A DNA stretch of 64,000 bases from Shimia sp. R9_2 (lineage in GTDB: Bacteria; Pseudomonadota; Alphaproteobacteria; Rhodobacterales; Rhodobacteraceae): the NCBI RefSeq assembly GCF_017743735.1, contig NZ_JAGHRO010000003.1:1-64000 (forward strand), given 5' to 3'. Below are positions 43,094 through 52,827 of the stretch, piece by piece. The notes under the pieces are model-generated. The model was not told where the DNA came from. It did not search any database and worked only from the letters and a program-made list of their open reading frames with translations. Each line of letters opens with the position of its first letter. Position 1 is the first letter of the stretch. The position numbers and the translations under genes were made by a program.

Positions 43094-44439
43094 ATCGCGT
43101 CTCCATCCGCCAGCAGCCCGAGATCGCGGGCCAGCTCCAGCTGCGCAAGAAGGCGGTCATATTTGGCGTCAACGCGGTCCAGATCGCGCAGCACGGATTG
43201 TTCGTAGACGTCCACGACCTCCAGCACCGAGCGTTGACCGGCACGGAACTGCGCCTCAAAAAGCTTGTAAGTTTTGCGGCCTTCCTGAGCGAGGTTTTGT
43301 GCCTCGGCTTCCTGACGGGAGAGACTCTGAATATTGCTTTCCAGACGCTTGCGGAGACGGTCGCCGTCTTCGCGGGCTTCATCCACCTGACGGGCGGCGA
43401 TGTCTTTGGAGGCTTCGATGGCTTTGAGGCGCGCACCAGTGCCCAGACCCAAGCCCACGTCATTGCCGACATTCAAGCTGCCGCTGTTGCCATCGGTGGT
43501 AAGGCTGGCCCCGGCGGTCAGGCCCGGAAGTTGGCGGGCGCGCTCAACCGTGGCCAGCGCGACGGCGCGGTCGGCTTCGGCGCGGGCTTTGACGACCTCA
43601 AGCGGTTCCACCGCCGGGTAGGCCTGATTGGGCAAGGGGGCGGCGGGGGTGAGCGCAAAGCGCGTGCCGGTCATGGCCTGCAATTCGCTGATTGCGGTGG
43701 CGGCGTCTTCGCGGGCGGTGTCGTTGCGGGTGTCCAGGGTCTGGATCTTGGTGCGCACCATGCGCAGGTCGCCTTTGTTAGAGACACCACCGTCGATGCG
43801 ACCCTGCACGATACGTTCAAAATGTTTGAGCTGTTTAAGACCACCTGCGCCGACTTTGGCCCGTTCCTGACCGCGCAGCCCTTTGATGTAGAGTGCCAGC
43901 GCGGTGAAGCTGCGCTCATTGAGATCCTGAGACAGGGTGACAGCGGCGACTTCGACATCGGCGGCGGCATAGGCGCGCTCGGCCTTTTTGCGGCCATGGT
44001 CATAGAGCACCTGTTCCAGCACCAGACCGGCAATCACATCACCCAGAGAGGTCAGCGAGATTTCCGGGCCAATCGTTGGAAGCCAGTTTTTGTCTTCAGC
44101 CTCGGCACGCAGGCGGGCGGTTTGCAGCTCGGCCTCGGCAGCGCGGCGCGAGGAGGCGAGGGCCACATCAGAAACTTCGCTCAAGGCGCTGTCGGCAGGC
44201 AGCACAGAGCGGCGCGCCAGCAATGTGTTGAGAATTTCGCTTTCGGCTTTGGCTTCATCCTGAGCAAAGCTGCTGCGTTTGCTGACCTCCGGTGTGGCGG
44301 CCGAAGCGGCCTCAGAGGCAGGCTTTGGTTTCAGGAAAGACTCGGCTGAGTCTAGGTGTGGGACCGAGAACATGCAGCCGCTCAGAAGCGTGGCCCCAAG
44401 GAGCAGGGGCAGGGACTTATGATGCGTGCGGCAGGGCAT
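43090..44439 (-). CDS. TolC-family outer-membrane channel (LapE-like)
   Basis: A 449-residue outer-membrane efflux protein. The signal peptide ends with a lipobox LLSGC, so it is probably a lipoprotein. The two repeated TolC halves are rich in alanine coiled-coil helices, with RMVRTKIQTLDTRNDTAREDA in the first and DEAREDGDRLRKRLESNIQSLS plus FRAGQRSVLEVVDVYEQSV in the second. The latter motif is the family's conserved FxxGxxxLLDVLDAQ-like segment. It is 67 bases behind the adhesin gene and overlaps the exporter start by four bases. Confidence 0.9.
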   Translation of the reverse strand: MPCRTHHKSLPLLLGATLLSGCMFSVPHLDSAESFLKPKPASEAASAATPEVSKRSSFAQDEAKAESEILNTLLARRSVLPADSALSEVSDVALASSRRAAEAELQTARLRAEAEDKNWLPTIGPEISLTSLGDVIAGLVLEQVLYDHGRKKAERAYAAADVEVAAVTLSQDLNERSFTALALYIKGLRGQERAKVGAGGLKQLKHFERIVQGRIDGGVSNKGDLRMVRTKIQTLDTRNDTAREDAATAISELQAMTGTRFALTPAAPLPNQAYPAVEPLEVVKARAEADRAVALATVERARQLPGLTAGASLTTDGNSGSLNVGNDVGLGLGTGARLKAIEASKDIAARQVDEAREDGDRLRKRLESNIQSLSRQEAEAQNLAQEGRKTYKLFEAQFRAGQRSVLEVVDVYEQSVLRDLDRVDAKYDRLLAQLELARDLGLLADGDAI

Positions 44440-44473
44440 GTCGCGTGCGTATAGCCTTGAGCTGGAGGGAGAG

Positions 44474-44495
44474 AAAGGGCGGCAGAAAGCCGCCC
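44474..44495 (-). terminator. Hairpin between the adhesin and the secretion genes
   Basis: On the minus strand GGGCGGC-TTTCT-GCCGCCC is followed by TTTCTCTC. It is a modest terminator or an attenuator that would let adhesin transcripts exceed those of the exporter genes. Confidence 0.55.
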
Positions 44496-44505
44496 CCGGG
44501 ATCTG

Positions 44506-47500
44506 TTAGACGATGACGTTGATGTCTTGGTCGACCACAAGCGTTACGCCGTCATTGCCAACGGTGTAGACGTCATAGAGCTGACCGTCGATCGTCTCTG
44601 TCTGGTTGGTTTTGACCGCGCCATTGACGGTAATCTGGTCATCAGAGCCACCGTGGATCGTGAGCGTGTCAGAGGTGTTTGACAGGTTTTTGATCTGTGC
44701 TTCGGTCAGGGTCAGGCTGGTGTCGGACGCGTAGTCCAATTCGATGCCCTCAATGTTGAAGCCGCCGATTTGTGCGTGATTGAGCGTGCCCGAGTTGGTG
44801 GCATTGTCATCCAGCACAACCAGCGTGTCAGACTTGTTGCCCGCGCTGTCTGTGGAGGCGACCACAAGATGGGCGCCATCAGGTGCGGCCGAGTTCAGGC
44901 GGAACAGCGTTTCATTGCCGCCCAGATCAATCTCGGTGGTGGCCACGTCGGTTGTGGTGCCATCGGTGTTCAGCGAGTGGATGTCATAAGACTGAGATTC
45001 CGTGTCCAGCGACAGGGAGGTGACCTCATCACCGGAGAAGGTCACCGACTCCACGATTGGAGTGGTGATCTCCGTATCCACCTGGAAACTGGCGTTTGCC
45101 GTGGCGGTGTTGCCCGCCGCGTCAGTCACCGAGAGGGTGGCGTTGGCAGTGTAGGTGCCCTCGCGCAACGCGCCGGATTCATAGGTCACAGACCAGTTTC
45201 CGTTGCTGTCTGCCGTTGTGCGGCGCACGACGCCGTCCACGTTGACAACCACAAGGGCGTTGGCCTCGGTGGTGCCGTCCAGCACAACGCCGCCCCGCAT
45301 CTGCGCAGCGTTCACCGGGTTTGCGAAGACGCCGGAGGACAGGTTCACGTTGATTGCGGTGGACGTGTCGACGCGCAGGGTGCCGGAGGACGAAGCGCTG
45401 TTGCCAGCGGCGTCGGTGGCGGTGACGGTGACCGCTGCGTCATATTCCCCTTGGCGCACATCGGAAGAGGTGAAGTTAGCTGTCCAGTTGCCGCTGCCGT
45501 CTGCGGTGACGGTGCGGGTGGCGTTCTCAAGTTTGACAACCACGGTGCTGCCGGCCTCAGCCGTGCCGGTCAGAGCGAAACCGGAGGCGACCTCTGCGGC
45601 ATTGGCGATGTCGTCGCCGCCGACCTGATTGCTGTCCAGACCTGCAGAGATCTGGGTATCGACAGCCACGGTTGTGGAAGAGGTGGTGCTGTTGCCAGCG
45701 GCATCGGTGGCGGTGGCTGTGACCAGGCTGTTGTAGGTGCCCTGCGGGATTTCCGCAGAGGTGAAGCTGGCCGTCCATGTGCCGTTTGCCGCGGCCGTGA
45801 CGGTGCGGGTGACACCTTCCATGGTGACTGCGACGGATGCGCCCGGATCTGCGGTGCCGGTGAGCGAGATGCCGCTTTGGACCTCGGCGGCATTGGCGGT
45901 GTTGTCGCCGCCCAGCTGGCTGCTGTCAAAGGCGAGACCAATCTCCGTGTCCACGCGCAGGCTTTCAGTGGTGGTGATGGTGTTGCCCGCCGCGTCTGTT
46001 GCGGAGACAGTCACTGTGCTGTCGTAGGTGCCGGAGCGGATTTCGCCAGCGCCGAAGTTGGCGGTCCAGTTGCCGCTGTTGTCTGCGGTGACAGTGCGGG
46101 TGACGCCTTCCAATGTGACGGTCACGGATGCGCCTGCGTCGGCGGTGCCGGTGAGGGCGAAGCCAGAGGCGACCTCGGCGGCGTTGGCTATGTCATCCCC
46201 TCCGACCTGATTGTCGTTCAGGTCTGCGGAGATTTCCGTGTCCACTGCGATGGTTGAAGTGGTGGTTGTGCTGTTGCCCGCGGCATCGGTTGCGGTGAGG
46301 GTCACCGTGGCATTGCCGGTGCCCGCTGTGACCGTGCTGGCCGCGAAGTTAGATGACCATGTGCCGTTCGAACCGACGGTCACATTCTGGGTGACGCCGC
46401 CAAAGGTGATGGCAAGTGCGCTGCCAGCTTCGCCGGTGCCAGAAAGTACAACACCGTCAGTGGCTTCTGCGGCGTTGATGATGTTGTCGCCTTCCACGGT
46501 GTTGAGGGCCACAGACGGGGCGATGGTGTCCACTTCCAGCTGGTCGGTCACGGTGGTGACATTGCCGCGCGCGTCGGTGGAGGTGATCGTCACAGCGGTG
46601 CTGTATTCGCCGGTGTTGATCTCGCCCGAGGCAAAGGTCACCGACCATGTGCCATCGGCCAGCACGGTGGTGCTGTGCGTGGTGCCGTCGATTTCGACGG
46701 TGAGGGCTGCGCCCGCTTCGCCGGTGCCGGAGATCACATGGCCGGAGCGGTGCTCGGCCTCGTTGACGATGTCGCCGGTGGATACGGTGCCGTCCTGAAC
46801 ACCCACGTCAGGCGGTGTGGTGTCGATGTCGACTGAGGGGCCATCCAAATCATAGGTGGTGGCATCTGGTGCAACCACCGCAACGGTGCTGGCGTAGACG
46901 CCGTCATCGGGCAGGGCGGCGGCATCAAAGCTCGCGGAATAGGTGCCGTCATCTCCGACCGTGGTGGTCACGGTTTCAGAGCCAATGGAAACGGTCACGG
47001 TCGAGCCTGCCTCTCCGGTGCCGGTGATGGTGACGCTGTCATCCTCGGTGCCGCCGACAATGCGCGAGACATCCGGGTCGTCCACGGTTGGGATGATCGG
47101 GCCGCCGTTGCCACCGGCATCGCCGCCACCGTCGATGGTGGAGGCCACAACGGCCGCGCCGCCAACGCCGAGAAGGCCTGGGATAAAGCCTGCGACAGGC
47201 GCCACAAGCGGCGCAACAACCGGCTCGATGCGTTCCAGATCGAGGAAGGTCAGCTGATCATAGGCGCTCCACTTTTCGGACGTGGAGATTTCGGTGTATT
47301 GGGCAAAATACTGATCGACCACAGGCTCTCCGAGGTCGACCTGTTGGAAGGCGCCATTCTTGGAGATGAAGAGGTCACGCTCTTCGCCTGCGACGGATTG
47401 GAAATAATTCTGAAGTGTGATGGTCTCGCCTGACGCCAGGTGGATCACCAGATCCTCACCCTGTTGCATGTAGCCTGCGATGTCATCAGAGGCGAGATTG

Positions 47501-47613
47501 AGAGAAACGTCCTTGGCTTGACCTAAAAAGATGACGCTATTGGCCTCTTCCGCAGTTTGCCCGCGAACGACAACCCCATCCGTCCCGCGGATGGCGTAAC
47601 TCAGTGTACTCAT
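44506..47613 (-). CDS. Ig-repeat adhesin with BapA-type N-terminus, probable type I secreted
   Basis: A 1035-residue surface protein without signal peptide. Residues 1-100 match the BapA prefix-like domain (ANSVIFLGQAKDVSLNLA and LVIHLASGETITLQNYFQ). A hydrophobic Ala/Gly/Val stretch follows near 145-175. Seven bacterial Ig-like repeats of about 95 residues cover about 180-855, each ending TDAAGN...VDT. The last 175 residues are unique and end TLVVDQDINVIV, a likely C-terminal secretion signal. No RTX calcium nonapeptides are present. It is encoded directly upstream of a LapE/LapB/LapC-like exporter, so it is likely its cargo and acts in attachment or biofilm formation. No lapD or lapG lies nearby. 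Confidence 0.87.
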   Translation of the reverse strand: MSTLSYAIRGTDGVVVRGQTAEEANSVIFLGQAKDVSLNLASDDIAGYMQQGEDLVIHLASGETITLQNYFQSVAGEERDLFISKNGAFQQVDLGEPVVDQYFAQYTEISTSEKWSAYDQLTFLDLERIEPVVAPLVAPVAGFIPGLLGVGGAAVVASTIDGGGDAGGNGGPIIPTVDDPDVSRIVGGTEDDSVTITGTGEAGSTVTVSIGSETVTTTVGDDGTYSASFDAAALPDDGVYASTVAVVAPDATTYDLDGPSVDIDTTPPDVGVQDGTVSTGDIVNEAEHRSGHVISGTGEAGAALTVEIDGTTHSTTVLADGTWSVTFASGEINTGEYSTAVTITSTDARGNVTTVTDQLEVDTIAPSVALNTVEGDNIINAAEATDGVVLSGTGEAGSALAITFGGVTQNVTVGSNGTWSSNFAASTVTAGTGNATVTLTATDAAGNSTTTTSTIAVDTEISADLNDNQVGGDDIANAAEVASGFALTGTADAGASVTVTLEGVTRTVTADNSGNWTANFGAGEIRSGTYDSTVTVSATDAAGNTITTTESLRVDTEIGLAFDSSQLGGDNTANAAEVQSGISLTGTADPGASVAVTMEGVTRTVTAAANGTWTASFTSAEIPQGTYNSLVTATATDAAGNSTTSSTTVAVDTQISAGLDSNQVGGDDIANAAEVASGFALTGTAEAGSTVVVKLENATRTVTADGSGNWTANFTSSDVRQGEYDAAVTVTATDAAGNSASSSGTLRVDTSTAINVNLSSGVFANPVNAAQMRGGVVLDGTTEANALVVVNVDGVVRRTTADSNGNWSVTYESGALREGTYTANATLSVTDAAGNTATANASFQVDTEITTPIVESVTFSGDEVTSLSLDTESQSYDIHSLNTDGTTTDVATTEIDLGGNETLFRLNSAAPDGAHLVVASTDSAGNKSDTLVVLDDNATNSGTLNHAQIGGFNIEGIELDYASDTSLTLTEAQIKNLSNTSDTLTIHGGSDDQITVNGAVKTNQTETIDGQLYDVYTVGNDGVTLVVDQDINVIV
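45065..47085 (-). repeat. Seven tandem Ig-like domain repeats inside the adhesin gene
   Basis: Units of about 285 bases. Units four and six share a 24-residue opening starting NQVGGDDIANAAEV with many silent base differences, so the protein sequence is kept while the DNA has drifted. This lowers recombination between units. Confidence 0.8.
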
Positions 47614-48477
47614 ATTTGTATTACCGCTCTAAGTTGATCGGGCTTTGGCCCTTGTTGGATTGCGGTGAGTATAGCTCATGACCTTCAATAATCTAGGGTT
47701 TTTCCACAATTTAAGGCGAATTCGGTGCAGTTTTTCCTCAGGGTGTTGCGGATTTATTTACGGGAAACCTGTTGAGCTTTAACGCTTATTTAGGGATTTG
47801 TTCCGGAGGGACGCTCGATTGGGTGCCGAAAGGGTCGATTGCACATCTCTGGGGGTGAATGGGTGTGCCTCACGGTTGCTTTGAGGTTTGTTAAATCTTC
47901 TTAAGGGTGAAATTGCTGCCAGTATTGCGGATTTGTGTTCAGCGAAAAGGTGAGTCCTTGAGGAGCGGAAGTGCTGTGCTGATCGCGAAAATGTGATCTC
48001 GGGGCGGGGTGCTTGTGTGCTGGGTGGCGAATTATGGCTCAAGTTGATTTTAGGTAAGCGGAAAACCGCTTATGTCGTTTTTGACGCACGCGTAAGATTG
48101 GGGAAAATTTGGCTAAATATATGAAAACAAACATATAAAGAAAGAATATCTGGCATTTAAACTGTTAATGGAAGATCTAAATGCGAATTTCGATGTGGGA
48201 AAACGACAGAATTTCACTCGTTAACGACCCAAGCGCCTCCGATTGCTAAAATTTTAGCGAATACTGGATTTGCAAAGCCAGATGACCGGGCGTAGACGCC
48301 CCACCGCATCAGGGCTGCGTGCCCGAAAGCTCTGTGGCGCGGGATGGCGTTCAGATGCGTTTGCACGTGGTTTTGAAGCACAGCATGACGGCTGGCGATC
48401 CCAATGGGGAGATCGTTGGCCAGGCTCTCGCACAAAAAGCCCTTGGGAATGCCCCAGGGGATCTATGGAGAAGAACA
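47614..48477. other. Long divergent control region between adhesin and porin genes
   Basis: About 860 bases with no convincing gene. From 48050 to 48240 it is AT-rich (for example around 48110-48180), a good place for promoters of the adhesin (minus) and porin (plus). Short open frames, including a minus one at 47779-48042, have no recognised similarity and atypical composition. A long leader for the porin is likely. Confidence 0.5.
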
Positions 48478-49605
48478 ATGGTTGGATTGAAACAATCCGT
48501 ATGGATCGCCCCGGCGGCGATGATTGCAGGCAGCGTGGCGATGACCTCCGCAGCACAAGCAGAAGATGGCTTCAGCTTCTACGGCCGTCTGGGTGGCGCG
48601 ATCACCAGCGTAGATGATGGCGTGGATTCCCAAAGCGAATTCAGCGACAACTCCAACTCGTCCAGCCGCGTTGGCGCATGGTACGAGCGTGGCGTTGCTG
48701 GCGGCACTCTGAAGTTCAACGTTGAGGCATCCCTGGGGCTGCGCGGCACCGACGAAGTGAGCCAAGCAGGCACCCCAGACTTCCTGTACTGGGACCGCAA
48801 CGACATCCGTAAGTTCGAAGCGATCTACGAAACCGACCGTTTCGGCACTTTCTACATCGGTGAAGGTTCTTCCTCCTCCGACGGCACCGCAAGCGCGGGT
48901 GACGTTGCAGGCACTGACATCGCGGGTGGCGTGTTTGTGGCCGATACCGCAGGTGGCTATCAGTTCCGCACCAGCGCAGGCGCTCTGTCCGGCGTGAGCA
49001 TCGGTGACGTGTTTGACGGTCTGGACGGTGGCCGTCTGGGTCGTATCCGTTACGACGCACCAACCTTCAACGGTTTCACCGTGTCTGCGTCCGCAGGTAC
49101 CGAAATTCTGGAGCCAAACGTTGACCGCGAGTACTATGACCTCGCTGTTTACTACAACAACACCCTTGGCGACTATGACGTTGCGGGTGGCCTGTCCTAC
49201 TCTCAAACCGGCAACACTGACAACGACGCAGATGCGATCGTTGGCTCCGTTGGCGCACTGCACACCCCAACCGGTCTGAGCGCAAGCGTTGCTTACGGCA
49301 CCGCTGACTTTGACAACAACGGTGCAGGCGGCCAGCCTGACGCAGACTATGTCTATGTGAAGCTTGGTCTGCAGCGCGACTGGTTCTCCATCGGCCGCAC
49401 CTACCTGTCCGTTGACGCATACCGCGGCAACGACTTCGCATCCGCAGGTGACGAGAGCACCGCATACGGTGTCGAAGCGGTGCAGGACATCGACAACTCC
49501 AACATGAAAGTGTTCGCGAGCTACCACCAGCACCAGTACGAAGCGACTGGCGCGTCTTTCCAAGACATTGACGCATTCCTGGTTGGCGCACGCTGGAGCT
49601 TCTAA
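48478..49605 (+). CDS. Outer-membrane porin (alphaproteobacterial, Porin_4-like)
   Basis: A 375-residue porin with a signal peptide (residues 1-27, ending MTSAAQAEDG) and a 16-strand barrel ending in LVGARWSF with the terminal Phe needed for BAM assembly. SFYGRLGGAITSV at the mature start and FDGLDGGRLGRIRYDAP are typical of rhodobacterial porins. Codons are strongly biased to a small set (GCA, GGC, GAC, AAC, CTG), as in very highly expressed genes. ATG 48478 follows GGAG; a rho-independent terminator follows the stop. Confidence 0.92.
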   Translation: MVGLKQSVWIAPAAMIAGSVAMTSAAQAEDGFSFYGRLGGAITSVDDGVDSQSEFSDNSNSSSRVGAWYERGVAGGTLKFNVEASLGLRGTDEVSQAGTPDFLYWDRNDIRKFEAIYETDRFGTFYIGEGSSSSDGTASAGDVAGTDIAGGVFVADTAGGYQFRTSAGALSGVSIGDVFDGLDGGRLGRIRYDAPTFNGFTVSASAGTEILEPNVDREYYDLAVYYNNTLGDYDVAGGLSYSQTGNTDNDADAIVGSVGALHTPTGLSASVAYGTADFDNNGAGGQPDADYVYVKLGLQRDWFSIGRTYLSVDAYRGNDFASAGDESTAYGVEAVQDIDNSNMKVFASYHQHQYEATGASFQDIDAFLVGARWSF

Positions 49606-49636
49606 TTTCTGAAATCTTTCAGAAATGAGCCTTGAA

Positions 49637-49665
49637 AGGCGGTCGGAATTTCCGGCCGCCTTTTT
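49637..49665 (+). terminator. Rho-independent terminator of the first porin
   Basis: AGGCGG-T-CGG pairs with CCG-G-CCGCCT around a five-base loop and continues into T5. Confidence 0.85.
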
Positions 49666-49914
49666 CCTATTTTAGTCGCCCAATTGCGGGGCGACGCCTT
49701 TTTAATTTGCCACATCGCAACTTGATGTCGTGAATTTGAATAGAGTTTACGATATAGTCCAATTGGAGTGCACAACTCATCCTTTGGGATTGGGTGGCGC
49801 TTTGAGCCCGAATTGAATTGGTGGGCCCGAATTTGCGAAACGGCAATTCGGGTGGGGGCTCTCAAATACGACTTTAAGACACATTTTGAACTCTCAATCG
49901 ATTGGAGAAGCGTG

Positions 49915-51048
49915 ATGGGTAAAAGGGTCTTGGGCAGTATATCCAAAATTACCAAAACCATGGTCGGCGGGGCGATTGCCTTTTCAGGGACAGCAACGGC
50001 GGTATTGGCGCAGAACAATGCCGAGCTTTATGGGCATTTGAACTACGGGTTTATTGTGGTGGACGACGGGGACATCACCACCAGCGAATTTGCAGATAAC
50101 TCAAATGCGGTCAGCCGGTTTGGTGTGCGCTATTCCCAGCCAATTGGGCAGGGCACATTCAAATTTAATTTCGAAACCGGATTGGGTCTCGCGGGCAGTT
50201 CTGATTGGAGCCAGATCAATGATCCGGAGTTTCTGGAATGGGAGCGCACCAATATCCGGAAGGTGGATTTCAGCTATGAGGGCAGCTTTGGTAAGGTCTA
50301 TCTGGGGCAGGGCAGCATGGCGTCTGACGGGATCACCGGGGCGAGCTTCTCTGGCACAGACGGGATTGCGACCAGCGCGGTTGCCGATGTCGGCGGCGGG
50401 TTTCACTTCAGCGACGGGATGGTTGATGGCACGGAACCCACTGTGAAATCGGTGTTCAATGACTTTGACGGTGGCCGGTTGGGACGTGTGAGATATGACA
50501 CGCCGCCGTTGGCCGGAGGCGGTTTGATCCTCAGCGCGGCTGTGGGGGAGAACATCCTGAGCGAAGGTGTGGATGACACGGTCTATGACCTTGGTCTGGT
50601 CTACAACGGCGATGCCGGAGATTTGCAATATAGTGCGCGCATCGGCAGCGAGTGGACGGATTTTGACGCCGGCGGCGACGCCAATTCGGTGTTTGGGTCC
50701 TTTGCCATTTTGCACACGCCCACCGGATTGAACGGCAAGATCGCAGCCGGACGTCGCGACAGCGACAACAGCGCGGTGGACAGTGATTATTTTTACACCA
50801 AGCTGGGCAAACGTGATTTTGAATGGTTTGCCTGGGGCAAGACCCATCTGTCGGCAGATTTCTTCTGGGCCAATGACTCCCGTCTTGCGGGCGATGATGG
50901 GTTTGCCTGGGGGCTGCAGGCGACACAGGAGCTCGATAACTATAATGCCGAGCTTTATCTCGCGTATCGTCAGTTTCAATATGAAGAGCCGGGGCTGGAT
51001 TATCAGGATATCGACATCTTCATGGTGGCGGCACGCTGGAACTTCTGA
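49915..51048 (+). CDS. Second outer-membrane porin, paralogue
   Basis: A 377-residue porin related to the preceding one: the same mature opening (AELYGHLNYGFIVVDDGD), the FDGGRLGRVRYDTPP segment and the ending DIFMVAARWNF. The signal peptide covers about 35 residues (ATAVLAQ). Unlike the first copy its codons are ordinary, so it is probably expressed at a lower level or under particular conditions. ATG 49915 follows TTGGAGAAG. The 300-base gap before it holds its own promoter after the first porin's terminator. Confidence 0.9.
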   Translation: MGKRVLGSISKITKTMVGGAIAFSGTATAVLAQNNAELYGHLNYGFIVVDDGDITTSEFADNSNAVSRFGVRYSQPIGQGTFKFNFETGLGLAGSSDWSQINDPEFLEWERTNIRKVDFSYEGSFGKVYLGQGSMASDGITGASFSGTDGIATSAVADVGGGFHFSDGMVDGTEPTVKSVFNDFDGGRLGRVRYDTPPLAGGGLILSAAVGENILSEGVDDTVYDLGLVYNGDAGDLQYSARIGSEWTDFDAGGDANSVFGSFAILHTPTGLNGKIAAGRRDSDNSAVDSDYFYTKLGKRDFEWFAWGKTHLSADFFWANDSRLAGDDGFAWGLQATQELDNYNAELYLAYRQFQYEEPGLDYQDIDIFMVAARWNF

Positions 51049-51230
51049 CACCCGCTGATCGGCAGAGGGCCGCCCCTTGGCCTCTGCATGGTCCCTGTCG
51101 CTGACTGAAAGCCGCTCTCTGCGTGGAATTGGCCTTGCACAGCGGCGCGGGGGCCACTAGAAGAGCACAAATTTTCTCGACTGCGCGCGGACTCTCATGT
51201 GCCGCGCGCCGCTACTTATGGGGACTCCTG

Positions 51231-52565
51231 ATGCAGGTTACCGAGACTCTGAACGAAGGTCTGAAACGCGGCTATTCGATCACCGTGACAGCTGATGAGC
51301 TGGACGCGAAGGTCAATGAAAAGCTGAAAGAAGCACAGCCGGAAATCGAAATGAAAGGTTTCCGCAAGGGCAAAGTGCCGATGCCGCTTCTGAAAAAGCA
51401 GTTTGGTGAGCGCCTGATGGGCGAAGCCATGCAAGAGACCATCGACGGTGCGATGAACGCGCATTTCGAAGAGTCCGGCGACCGTCCGGCGCTGCAGCCG
51501 AAAGTCGAAATGAAAGACGGCGAAAATTGGAAGCCTGGCTCTGACGTAGAAGTCGAGATGTCCTATGAAGCGCTGCCAGAGATCCCTGAAGTGGACCTGA
51601 AAGGCATCAAGCTGGAGAAGCTGGTTGTCAAAGCAGACGACGCAGCCGTGGACGAAGCTCTGGGCAACCTCGCAGAAACCGCGCAGGACTTCAAAGCACG
51701 CGGCGAAGGCGACGCGGCACAGGACGGCGATCAGGTTGTCATGGATTTTGTGGGTCGCATCGACGGCGAAGCCTTTGACGGCGGCGCAGGCGAAGAATTC
51801 CCACTGACCCTCGGCTCCGGCCAGTTCATCCCCGGCTTTGAAGAGCAGCTGGTTGGCGTGAAAGCAGGCGAAGAAAAAGACGTGACCGTGACCTTCCCTG
51901 AAGAGTACGGTGCAGAAAACCTCGCGGGCAAAGAAGCCGTGTTCTCCTGCACCATCAAAGAGGTGAAAGAGCCGGTTGCTGCAGAGATCAACGACGAGCT
52001 GGCGACCAAATTCGGCGCTGAAGACCTTGCCGGTCTGAAAGCTCAGATCACCGAGCGTCTGGAAGCAGAATACGCCGGTGCCGCACGTGCGGTGACCAAG
52101 CGCGCGCTGCTTGACGAGCTGGACAAGCTGGTGTCCTTCGAGCTGCCGCCATCCCTGGTGGAAGCGGAAGCGGGCCAGATCGCACACCAGCTGTGGCACG
52201 AGGAAAACCCAGAAGTGGAAGGCCACGATCACGACAAGATCGAGCCAACTGAAGAGCACAACACTCTGGCAGAGCGCCGCGTGCGTCTCGGCCTGCTGCT
52301 CGCAGAACTGGGCCAGAAAGCAGAGGTCGAAGTGACCGACGCCGAGATGACCCAAGCGATCATGAACCAGGCGCGTCAGTACCCTGGTCAGGAGCGTCAG
52401 TTCTTTGAGTTCATCCAGCAGAACGCACAGATGCAGCAGCAGCTGCGCGCGCCGATCTTTGAAGACAAAGTTGTCGACTATGTCTTTGAGCTGGCGGAAG
52501 TGAGCGAGAAAGAGGTCTCCAAAGACGACCTGCAACAAGCCGTAGAGGCACTGGACGACGAATAA
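51231..52565 (+). CDS. tig: Trigger factor (ribosome-associated chaperone and prolyl isomerase)
   Basis: A 444-residue trigger factor that binds nascent chains at the ribosome exit. The N-terminal ribosome-binding domain has the conserved [17 protein letters not shown]; the FKBP-type isomerase domain lies at about 160-245 ([14 protein letters not shown] and [18 protein letters not shown]); the C-terminal helical chaperone arms follow. ATG 51231 was chosen because the N-terminal [13 protein letters not shown] is the family start. An ideal terminator follows. Codon bias is strong, as in highly expressed genes. Confidence 0.97.
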   Translation: MQVTETLNEGLKRGYSITVTADELDAKVNEKLKEAQPEIEMKGFRKGKVPMPLLKKQFGERLMGEAMQETIDGAMNAHFEESGDRPALQPKVEMKDGENWKPGSDVEVEMSYEALPEIPEVDLKGIKLEKLVVKADDAAVDEALGNLAETAQDFKARGEGDAAQDGDQVVMDFVGRIDGEAFDGGAGEEFPLTLGSGQFIPGFEEQLVGVKAGEEKDVTVTFPEEYGAENLAGKEAVFSCTIKEVKEPVAAEINDELATKFGAEDLAGLKAQITERLEAEYAGAARAVTKRALLDELDKLVSFELPPSLVEAEAGQIAHQLWHEENPEVEGHDHDKIEPTEEHNTLAERRVRLGLLLAELGQKAEVEVTDAEMTQAIMNQARQYPGQERQFFEFIQQNAQMQQQLRAPIFEDKVVDYVFELAEVSEKEVSKDDLQQAVEALDDE

Positions 52566-52593
52566 GTCCATACCCTGTTAAAGGGACAGTGAG

Positions 52594-52623
52594 AGGCCGC
52601 TCCGATGGGGCGGCCTTTTTTTT
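52594..52623 (+). terminator. Rho-independent terminator of tig
   Basis: AGGCCGC and GCGGCCT pair around a nine-base loop and are followed by T8. Confidence 0.9.
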
Positions 52624-52661
52624 GTTGGCTACTGCGGTCATTTGGGGGCTGCCGTGATGCA

Positions 52662-52717
52662 CAGGTTTTAATGGGGCCAGTCCCCATACGCAGGTTTTAA
52701 TGGGGGCCAGCCCCCAT
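52662..52717. repeat. Tandem palindromic intergenic repeat, two copies
   Basis: CAGGTTTTAATGGGG begins a unit at 52662 and again at 52691. Each unit has a small hairpin of the form TGGGG-CCAG-CCCCA. Such GGGGGCCAGCCCCC elements followed by CCGGGATA are common between genes in the roseobacter group. Confidence 0.65.
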
Positions 52718-52827
52718 GCACCCGGGATACTTCAGGAATGAGAATGCAGGGGCGGGGGCGCGGGGAGGTGCTTGATCTTTTATGGCTGTGGTTGTTCTCT
52801 GCGAGGGTGTTTTGAGGAGAGCAGACA

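Noticed and set aside
44770-46257. 495-residue plus-strand frame opposite the adhesin repeats
   Set aside because: Its Cys/Gly/Arg-rich repeats arise from the reverse complement of the Ig repeats.
45065-47085. CRISPR-like regular repeats
   Set aside because: The period of about 285 bases is in frame and encodes Ig-like domains; no short repeat/spacer pattern is present anywhere in the window.
47779-48042. 87-residue minus-strand frame ahead of the adhesin
   Set aside because: No signal, domain or ribosome-binding site; Ser/Arg/Pro composition typical of random frames.
51216-52571. 451-residue minus-strand frame opposite tig
   Set aside because: Antisense of trigger factor, whose domains are unmistakable on the plus strand; rich in Phe, Cys and His as expected for an artefact.
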